The notes beneath the pieces are model-generated. The model was not told where the DNA came from. It did no database searches and saw only the letters and a program-made list of their open reading frames with translations. Below are positions 1 through 4,388 of a stretch of 5,294 bases of DNA, one piece after another. Both the position numbers and the translations under genes were made by a program. The DNA comes from Methanolobus sp. UBA32 (GTDB taxonomy: Archaea; Halobacteriota; Methanosarcinia; Methanosarcinales; Methanosarcinaceae). Location of the stretch: the NCBI GenBank assembly GCA_002507205.1, contig DAZF01000074.1, forward strand, positions 17,753 through 23,046, in the 5' to 3' direction. The first letter of the stretch is position 1, and the number at the start of each line of letters is the position of its first letter.

Positions 1-849
1 GAAAAAAGCGAACGAATTGGTGGACAATTGTTCACAGCAGGTAAAATGACTATCAAACATGATATCAGAAGATATCTGGACAATCTCCAATACCGGATAG
101 ACCTTCTGAAAAAAGAAGGCCTTAAAGTTGAATTCAACAGGGAAATAAAGACAGATGATATCAAAGACAGGTTTGATGTGGTGATCTGCTGTAACGGACT
201 GAAAACCGTTCTGCCTTCAATAGAAGGTTTGGAAACTGTCAGGCATATTGAAGCCAGGGAATTCCTGAATAAGGACATGAATCTGCCTGAAAACATAAGG
301 AATATCCTGGTCATCGGTGGAGGAATGATAGGTTGTGAGATTGCTTACTCCCTGGCCTGTGAAAAAGATATTAACGTCACGGTAGTTGGCAAAAACAAGG
401 AGCTTATGCCTGAAACCGTATTAGCCAACCGTGCCCAGATGTTATGGATGATGATGGGGAACGGCTCGCCTTCCGGAAAGAAGGAACATACCTTGAAACG
501 AACTGTCAAAGTGTATAATGCTTCAAAGGTTATCGGGTTTTCGAATGGCAAAGCCCACATAAAAGCGAACAGGGACAGAAAGGATCCTTATACTCCCTGG
601 AAGTCATTGATTCCGGAAAATGTCAAAAATCCCTTTGAAAAAGAGCTTGACCCGGATAATACGGAAGATATACTGATCGATACAGACCTTGTTATTTTTG
701 CTATAGGAGGACAGGCAGATGACTCACTTTATTACGATCTGCTCAAAGCAAAAGCTGCCATTGAAGTATATTCTGTCGGAGATTCAACTGAACCGGGAAG
801 AGTATGGGAAGCTATTAATGGTGCTAATGAGATAGCCAGAAACATTTAA
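1..849 (+). CDS. FAD-dependent oxidoreductase, C-terminal part (2,4-dienoyl-CoA reductase / TMA dehydrogenase-like), 5' truncated by window
   Basis: The reading frame is open from base 1, in frame with the internal ATG at 46, so 282 residues of a longer protein are visible. The first residues, EKSERIGGQL, match the segment just after the first FAD-binding fold in the old-yellow-enzyme flavoproteins that carry a second, pyridine-nucleotide-disulfide-reductase half. A second dinucleotide fold follows, with GGGMIG at fragment residues 106-111 after the strand ILVI and E113 just behind it. The C-terminal motif YSVGD (G260, D261), followed by STEPGRVWEAINGANEIA, is the usual FAD-contacting end of this family. 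Known members (2,4-dienoyl-CoA reductase, trimethylamine dehydrogenase, stachydrine demethylase) have an N-terminal FMN barrel plus a 4Fe-4S cluster; here those would lie upstream of the window. The substrate cannot be read from this half. The gene ends in TAA and is followed after 67 nt by a terminator, so it probably closes its own transcription unit. The family call is firm; the function is open. Confidence 0.85.
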   Translation, partial: EKSERIGGQLFTAGKMTIKHDIRRYLDNLQYRIDLLKKEGLKVEFNREIKTDDIKDRFDVVICCNGLKTVLPSIEGLETVRHIEAREFLNKDMNLPENIRNILVIGGGMIGCEIAYSLACEKDINVTVVGKNKELMPETVLANRAQMLWMMMGNGSPSGKKEHTLKRTVKVYNASKVIGFSNGKAHIKANRDRKDPYTPWKSLIPENVKNPFEKELDPDNTEDILIDTDLVIFAIGGQADDSLYYDLLKAKAAIEVYSVGDSTEPGRVWEAINGANEIARNI

Positions 850-916
850 TTTGCTTCCGTATGATTTTCCTGACAGAGAATGAGAATTCAGCATTTGACA
901 TAGTGATATTATTCAT

Positions 917-947
917 GCTTTTGATATTATCAAAGGCTTTCTTTTTT
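917..947 (+). terminator. Hairpin plus T-tract terminator after the flavoprotein gene
   Basis: A 9-bp stem pairs GCTTTTGAT (917-925) with ATCAAAGGC (929-937) across a 3-nt ATT loop, with a single G-U pair. It is followed directly by TTTCTTTTTT (938-947). It lies 67 nt beyond the TAA of the flavoprotein gene in the right orientation to end that transcript. T-tracts alone can end archaeal transcripts, so the T-run is the stronger part of the evidence. Confidence 0.72.
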
Positions 948-1051
948 GCTTCGGTGAAGTTTTCCGGCACGTCATAAATCCAGATTACCGGATTTGCAAA
1001 ATCCATATTTTGAACTGAGAATACCTTATTGATAATATGTAATTCATTGAT

Positions 1052-1107
1052 TAATTACTATAAGTTATTATATATATCCATATCAGGTAATGGTTTATTG
1101 TCAATAA
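1052..1107 (+). promoter_or_regulatory. Probable archaeal promoter with flanking palindromes, upstream of the corrinoid-protein gene
   Basis: TATATATAT at 1069-1077 is a good archaeal TATA box candidate. It would place transcription start near 1098-1103 and give a leader of about 130 nt. An imperfect 19-bp palindrome, TAATTACTATAAGTTATTA (1052-1070), abuts the TATA box where TFB or a regulator would bind. A second palindrome, TTATTG-T-CAATAA (1095-1107), lies over the predicted start. Operator-like symmetry on both sides of a TATA box would fit a gene controlled by methyl substrate, but AT-rich DNA makes such palindromes easily by chance. The start site is an inference from spacing. Confidence 0.45.
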
Positions 1108-1164
1108 TTGCAGGTTTTAAGATCTGTTTTATTGACTTCATAAATAATTTGTGTAACCAATGAG

Positions 1165-1198
1165 CAGGAATGCAGAAAATGGCAATACCCCATTCCTG
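1165..1198 (+). promoter_or_regulatory. Stem-loop in the corrinoid-gene leader
   Basis: CAGGAATG (1165-1172) pairs perfectly with CATTCCTG (1191-1198): 8 bp around an 18-nt loop, ending 31 nt before the ATG and 20 nt before the ribosome binding site. Long 5' leaders are known for methyltransferase genes of Methanosarcina, where they are thought to matter for post-transcriptional control. There is no T-run after the stem, so it is more likely a leader structure than a terminator. Confidence 0.4.
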
Positions 1199-1218
1199 AA
1201 CGTTGATAACAAAAAATT

Positions 1219-1223
1219 GGAGG
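1219..1223 (+). promoter_or_regulatory. Ribosome binding site GGAGG that fixes the corrinoid-gene start
   Basis: GGAGG ends 6 nt before the ATG at 1230, ideal spacing. An in-frame TTG at 1203 would put this site inside the gene and has no good site of its own, so the ATG is preferred. Confidence 0.85.
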
Positions 1224-1229
1224 CATTCT

Positions 1230-1895
1230 ATGGAAGAAAATGAGATCATCAACGGTTTAACAGAAGCTGTAGTTAACGGAAAGAAAGACATTGCAACTGA
1301 ATTAGCTCAGAAGGCATTGGATGAAGGTATTGACCCTTACATCGCAGTGATAAACGGTCTTGCAAAGGGCATGGAGATCATGAGCGAGAAATACGAGAAC
1401 AAGCAGGCATTTATGCCACATCTTTTGATGGCTTCCAATGCAATGTATGGTGGTATGGATGTACTCATCCCTCATATCAAATCAGATGGTGCAGGCGCAA
1501 GAAAAGTTCTTGTTATTGGCAGTGTTGAAGGAGATGTTCACGACATCGGAAAGAACCTTGTCAAAACAATGATGAGTGCCGTAGGTTTTGAAGCAATCGA
1601 CCTGGGAAAAGATGTACCTATCGAGCAATTCGTAGAAGCTGCTGTTGAACACAAAGCAGATGTCATATCCATGAGCACACTTATGACATCAACAATGGAC
1701 AATATGCAGAGAGTCATGGACGGTCTCCAGAGCAGAGGTATCAGAGATAAAATGAAGATCATCATTGGTGGTGCACCTATTACTGCTGATTTTGCAGTTG
1801 AGATCGGAGCGGATGCCACAAAGACCGATGCTATGGAAGCTGCAAGATGGGCACATGAAGCAGCCGAAGCTCTTGCACCTGGCAGATGGGATTAA
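1230..1895 (+). CDS. Corrinoid (cobalamin-binding) methyl-carrier protein, MtmC/MtbC/MttC/MtaC/MtgC family
   Basis: This 221-residue protein has the two-part structure of small methanogen corrinoid proteins. The N-terminal helical cap domain (about 1-90) carries the family pattern around NGLAKGMEIMSEKYENKQ and FMPHLLMASNAM. The Rossmann-like B12-binding domain follows. The B12 signature is complete: DxHxxG at D102, H104 and G107 (H104 would be the lower cobalt ligand), SxL at S149-L151 and GG at 180-181. The protein is cytoplasmic. It would accept a methyl group from a substrate-specific methyltransferase onto Co(I) and pass it to the MtbA-like enzyme encoded next. Length fits the methylamine-type carriers (about 215-220) better than the longer methanol carrier MtaC. 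The substrate (mono-, di- or trimethylamine, glycine betaine or other) cannot be assigned, because no partner methyltransferase is in the window. The start is set by GGAGG at 1219-1223. The leader is long and structured. No key residue is missing. Confidence 0.93.
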   Translation: MEENEIINGLTEAVVNGKKDIATELAQKALDEGIDPYIAVINGLAKGMEIMSEKYENKQAFMPHLLMASNAMYGGMDVLIPHIKSDGAGARKVLVIGSVEGDVHDIGKNLVKTMMSAVGFEAIDLGKDVPIEQFVEAAVEHKADVISMSTLMTSTMDNMQRVMDGLQSRGIRDKMKIIIGGAPITADFAVEIGADATKTDAMEAARWAHEAAEALAPGRWD

Positions 1896-2095
1896 GATGA
1901 AACAACTGCAGAATATCTGATGCACAACAACCCTGCTCAAGATCAACAGATCTATTCAAAGCACCAATCGTATAGATCCGGGTCTTCACAGTAAAATTGC
2001 CGAAATCCAACAATCCTGGAAAGGAATCAATCGCATATCAACCATCAAGCCGGCAATGTGAACAAGAGCATGAGGCACTAGATTTTTGCAGGACG

Positions 2096-2155
2096 GTGAT
2101 TGGGATCAGTATCGATCAAGGGAGAACTTATCGATTATCCCATGGTTCCAATCAC
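2096..2155 (+). promoter_or_regulatory. Nested inverted repeat / candidate structured RNA upstream of mtbA-like gene
   Basis: GTGATTGG (2096-2103) is perfectly complementary to CCAATCAC (2148-2155). Inside it, the self-complementary ATCGAT occurs twice (2111-2116 and 2130-2135) and can pair with itself around a 13-nt loop. A competing inner arm, TGGGAT (2101-2106) with ATCCCA (2137-2142), cannot form together with the outer 8-bp stem, so two alternative folds are possible. No known riboswitch class was recognised. It could act as a leader switch, an RNA stability element or a DNA operator. Confidence 0.42.
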
Positions 2156-2211
2156 TTTACATTTCATTTGAAAAAACGATTTCTATCAAACTAAAATATC
2201 TGACAATTATT

Positions 2212-2239
2212 AAATTTACATTTCCAAATTTACATTTCA
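2212..2239 (+). repeat. 14-bp tandem repeat just upstream of the mtbA-like ribosome binding site
   Basis: Two adjacent copies, AAATTTACATTTCC (2212-2225) and AAATTTACATTTCA (2226-2239), differ only in the last base. The core TTTACATTTC also occurs at 2156-2165. The element TCGATTAT brackets the group at 2131-2138 and 2241-2248. The tandem lies between the TATA-like site at 2192-2200 and the ribosome binding site AGGAG at 2249-2253, over the predicted transcription start, which would suit a regulator site. Confidence 0.65.
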
Positions 2240-2262
2240 ATCGATTATAGGAGTTCAGTTCA

Positions 2263-3282
2263 ATGGATGAATACACACCTAAAGAGAGATTAGCACGTGC
2301 ATTAAGAGGAGAAACTGTTGACAGAATGCCAGCTATATCCGTTACACAAACAGGCACCGTAGAACAGATGGAAGCCTGTGGTGCATTCTGGCCGGAAGCT
2401 AACGAGGATGCAGAAAAAATGGCAATGCTCGCCGAAGCAGCCCACACCGTAATAGGCTTTGAAGCGGTACGTGTTCCTTTCGATATTACAGCTGAAGCTG
2501 AGTTCTTTGGTTGTGACATCAAAGCAGGTACAAAAGAACAGCAGCCATCCGTCGTGGGACACATTGTTAAATCAATTGAGGATATCGAAAAACTCAAAGG
2601 CTACGAGATCAACGAAGGAAGAGTTGGCGTTGTCTGTGATGCTATAAAGATCCTTGCTGACAAGTATGGCGATGAATTGCCAATTATGGCCAGCATGCTG
2701 GGTCCTTTTTCCCTTGCACAGCACATGAACGGTGACGATTGGTTCATGGCAATTATGACTGATGAGGAATTCGGATTTGCACTTATGGAGCTTACAACTG
2801 AATTCAACATTTCCTATGCAAAGAAAATGGTGGAGAACGGAGCAGACACCATGGTCATCATTGACCCGACAGCAAGTGCCATGCTCATAGGTGATGAGTT
2901 CTATCAGAAATTCGTGGTTCCTGCACACAAGAAAATTGTTGATGCAATGCGTGAACTTGGTGTAGCTACTGTGCTTCACATTTGCGGAGATACCACCCCA
3001 AGTCTCGGGCTTATGGAATCTTCCGGTGTAGATGCTATCAGTGTTGACCAGAATGTGGACGTTGCAACTGCCCTCAGCAAAGTTGACCGCGCTGTCCTCG
3101 TTGGAAACCTAGATCCTGTAAGTGCTCTCTGGAAAATGACACCAGAGGACATCAGGAAAGTCTCTAAAGATATACTGGAGTCCGGAGTTGGATTACTGGG
3201 ACCGGGATGCGGTATTGTAAGCAAGACACCAAATGCCAACCTTCAGGCAATGGTTGAGATGGCAAAGAACCACAAATATTAA
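2263..3282 (+). CDS. mtbA: Methylcobamide:coenzyme M methyltransferase, MtbA/MtaA type
   Basis: This cytoplasmic enzyme takes the methyl group from the methylated corrinoid protein and transfers it to coenzyme M, giving methyl-CoM. At 339 residues it is the full usual length. It belongs to the uroporphyrinogen-decarboxylase-fold (TIM barrel) methyltransferases. The N-terminal block [20 protein letters not shown] (5-24), then [14 protein letters not shown] and [19 protein letters not shown], are strongly characteristic of MtbA/MtaA. The zinc site that activates the CoM thiol is complete: H239-x-C241 in LHICG and C316 in GPGCGI. MtbA (methylamine pathway) is preferred over MtaA (methanol) from remembered similarity, but glycine-betaine systems can use MtaA-like partners, so the symbol is provisional. 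AGGAG at 2249-2253 sits 9 nt before the ATG. The carrier gene immediately upstream encodes its likely methyl donor. The gene ends in TAA, followed by an inverted repeat and a terminator at 3442-3474. Confidence 0.9.
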   Translation: MDEYTPKERLARALRGETVDRMPAISVTQTGTVEQMEACGAFWPEANEDAEKMAMLAEAAHTVIGFEAVRVPFDITAEAEFFGCDIKAGTKEQQPSVVGHIVKSIEDIEKLKGYEINEGRVGVVCDAIKILADKYGDELPIMASMLGPFSLAQHMNGDDWFMAIMTDEEFGFALMELTTEFNISYAKKMVENGADTMVIIDPTASAMLIGDEFYQKFVVPAHKKIVDAMRELGVATVLHICGDTTPSLGLMESSGVDAISVDQNVDVATALSKVDRAVLVGNLDPVSALWKMTPEDIRKVSKDILESGVGLLGPGCGIVSKTPNANLQAMVEMAKNHKY

Positions 3283-3290
3283 GATCAAAG

Positions 3291-3347
3291 ATAATTTCTC
3301 CGGTTGATATCTTTCATGTTCAAAAACGTTCTTCTCTGAGAAATTAT
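3291..3347 (+). other. 10-bp perfect inverted repeat directly after the mtbA-like gene
   Basis: ATAATTTCTC (3291-3300) is exactly complementary to GAGAAATTAT (3338-3347), with a 37-nt loop; the next outer pair would be G-U. It begins 8 nt after the stop codon. No T-tract follows, so it is more likely a 3' UTR stability structure or DNA site than a terminator. Confidence 0.4.
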
Positions 3348-3441
3348 TCCTTTGGTAGGGGAGATAAACGCCTGGAAAATTAAGTTGAACAAATACCAGT
3401 TCATCAGGTTCTGTACGGCAAATCTACCTCCACACTTCCCT

Positions 3442-3474
3442 GGCCAGTTAACCTTCACTGGCCTTTTTATTTTT
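3442..3474 (+). terminator. Terminator after the mtbA-like gene
   Basis: GGCCAGT (3442-3448) pairs perfectly with ACTGGCC (3457-3463) around an 8-nt loop, followed at once by TTTTTATTTTT (3464-3474). This GC-rich stem plus T-run is the clearest terminator in the window. It ends the methyltransferase transcript after a 3' UTR of about 160-190 nt and separates it from the membrane-protein unit. The end of its T-run merges into TTTTAAAAT (3471-3479), a possible TATA box for the next gene. Confidence 0.82.
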
Positions 3475-3514
3475 AAAATTATCATTCAATAAAATATGAA
3501 AATGTAGTGATAAA

Positions 3515-4357
3515 ATGATATCCCAATTGAGAGTGTTTTTAGGCAGCCAGAATCTGCAACAACCCCTGTCCGTTTACTCTCCTGGCAGCACACTTAATGA
3601 GAAAAGCAAACTTCTTCTTAATAGTGCACAGTACTTTGCCGTGTTCATGCTCTCTGTGATATTCGGAGTTCTGATCTATTACACAAATACTGTTGATGAA
3701 ATCGTACCAACAGTGATACTTTCCGTTCTGTGGATACTGTTCTGGAAGAACACCGACGAAAAGGGCAGAATATTCCTTGTCATAGCATCGGTTTTCGGAT
3801 ATGTGCATGAAATTCTTGGTGTCAGGTACGGATATTTTACATACCTCGGAGGATTCATAGGTGGGTCTCCCATATGGCTGATACCGGGTTACGGAACAAT
3901 ATTCTGGTCATCCCACAATCTATGGAAGAACTTTGAGAGAAAATATTCAAAGGAACAATGGTTCCATTACAGCAATTATTTCGTAGCTATAAGTCTGGCA
4001 GCACTGTTTGCCATTGATTATATTGTATTTGACCTGTCCAGAGACCTTGCAGGAATACTCATAAAATTCACCCTTGCATTCATGCTTTTCAGAACATTCA
4101 ATGGGTTCAGACTTGCATATTTTGTAGGCTTTTTCACAGTCCTGACAGAGCTTACAGGTGAATTGCTCGGTACATGGTCACATCCGGACTTTTCACTCTT
4201 ATCGCTTATGGCAGGATACGTGTTCCTCTTATGGGTATGCCTTACGATAAATGACCTTAGCAAAGGCAGAAGTAGCAGGAACACAAAAGAATCAGCAGCT
4301 GCGGCTGTGCTTACGACTTTCTACATACTGTCATTGCTTGGAATGATCTCAGTATAA
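3515..4357 (+). CDS. Polytopic membrane protein of unknown function (possibly carotenoid-biosynthesis/CruF-like)
   Basis: This 280-residue protein is mostly hydrophobic, with eight or nine likely membrane segments: about 39-57, 62-78, 86-101, 113-131, 152-172, 180-196, 198-214, 226-245 and 262-279. The first 35 residues are polar. I do not recognise it with certainty. Two related motifs, HEILGVRYGYF (98-108) and GELLGTWSHPDF (215-226), sit at the ends of helices and suggest an internal duplication with acidic and histidine residues (H98, E99, E212, E216, H223, D225) that could form an active site. That E-x-x-G pattern in a seven-to-nine-helix protein of this length recalls the CruF/'carotenoid biosynthesis protein' group, but this is a guess from pattern. 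The ATG at 3515 has GTGAT (3507-3511) only 3 nt upstream, complementary to the 16S 3' end but tight; the next in-frame Met is residue 45, inside the first helix. An aldehyde dehydrogenase gene follows after 31 nt, so the two are probably co-transcribed from a promoter just after the terminator. Confidence 0.8.
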   Translation: MISQLRVFLGSQNLQQPLSVYSPGSTLNEKSKLLLNSAQYFAVFMLSVIFGVLIYYTNTVDEIVPTVILSVLWILFWKNTDEKGRIFLVIASVFGYVHEILGVRYGYFTYLGGFIGGSPIWLIPGYGTIFWSSHNLWKNFERKYSKEQWFHYSNYFVAISLAALFAIDYIVFDLSRDLAGILIKFTLAFMLFRTFNGFRLAYFVGFFTVLTELTGELLGTWSHPDFSLLSLMAGYVFLLWVCLTINDLSKGRSSRNTKESAAAAVLTTFYILSLLGMISV

Positions 4358-4376
4358 GTTACAAAAGACAAAAGAT

Positions 4377-4381
4377 GTGAT
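4377..4381 (+). promoter_or_regulatory. Ribosome binding site GTGAT for the aldehyde dehydrogenase gene
   Basis: GTGAT matches the GGTGAT part of the archaeal Shine-Dalgarno sequence and ends 7 nt before the ATG at 4389. It supports that start; the upstream ATG at 4375 is followed immediately by TGA. Confidence 0.55.
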
Positions 4382-4388
4382 TTACTCA

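Larger units (their letters stand above)
850..1229. other. Non-coding intergenic region between flavoprotein and corrinoid-protein genes
   Basis: No + strand gene is visible in this 380-bp AT-rich stretch. In order it holds the terminator at 917-947, a GATATTAT direct repeat (905-912 and 923-930), an AAATCC/GGATTT/AAATCC triplet (976-981, 990-995, 999-1004) able to form either of two hairpins, a TATA-like region with flanking palindromes (1052-1107), and a leader hairpin (1165-1198). One minus-strand frame is nearly open through the region (see findings), but no gene could be supported there. Confidence 0.7.
1896..2262. other. Long intergenic region between corrinoid-protein gene and mtbA-like gene
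   Basis: This 367-bp stretch has no credible gene. It contains several inverted repeats: GATCTAT/ATAGATC (1949-1955, 1972-1978), ATTGCCG/CGGCAAT (1996-2002, 2051-2057) and the larger structure at 2096-2155. It also has a TATA-like TAAAATATC (2192-2200) and a tandem repeat at 2212-2239. The TATA-like site would start transcription near 2225 and give mtbA a short leader. If instead the two genes are co-transcribed, the whole stretch is a structured spacer. The sequence does not decide between these. Confidence 0.6.

Noticed and set aside
824..1006. A 60-codon minus-strand frame as an independent small gene
   Set aside because: It overlaps the end of the flavoprotein gene, has no ribosome binding site, and its lysine-rich run is the reverse of the terminator T-tract. 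It is kept only as part of a possible gene remnant in the findings.
1203..1229. TTG at 1203 as an upstream start for the corrinoid protein
   Set aside because: It would place the GGAGG at 1219-1223 inside the gene and adds nine residues that do not look like the family's N-terminus; the ATG at 1230 has ideal spacing.
1538..1946. Minus-strand open frames opposite the corrinoid gene
   Set aside because: They are antisense shadows of a well-supported gene with clear family motifs; none has a start context or recognisable content.
1949..1978. GATCTAT/ATAGATC inverted repeat as a terminator for the corrinoid gene
   Set aside because: The 7-bp stem has a 16-nt loop and no T-tract follows; at best it is a weak RNA hairpin.
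1901..2194. A + strand frame of about 98 codons after the corrinoid gene, interrupted only by TAG at 1973-1975, considered as a small pyrrolysine-containing gene
   Set aside because: There is no start codon with a ribosome binding site, the product is rich in Ser, Gln and Arg with no recognisable motif, and the only usable start (TTG at 1997) lies after the TAG. It is more likely non-coding.
2157..2979. Minus-strand open frames opposite the mtbA-like gene
   Set aside because: They are antisense shadows over conserved MtbA/MtaA coding sequence, with Cys/Ser/His-rich translations typical of reversed codons.
3341..3441. Possible tRNA-like or pyl-tRNA-like remnant suggested by GGTAGGGGAG and GGTTC-like fragments
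   Set aside because: No acceptor stem or anticodon arm can be drawn and no CCA-adjacent pairing is present; the fragments are isolated.
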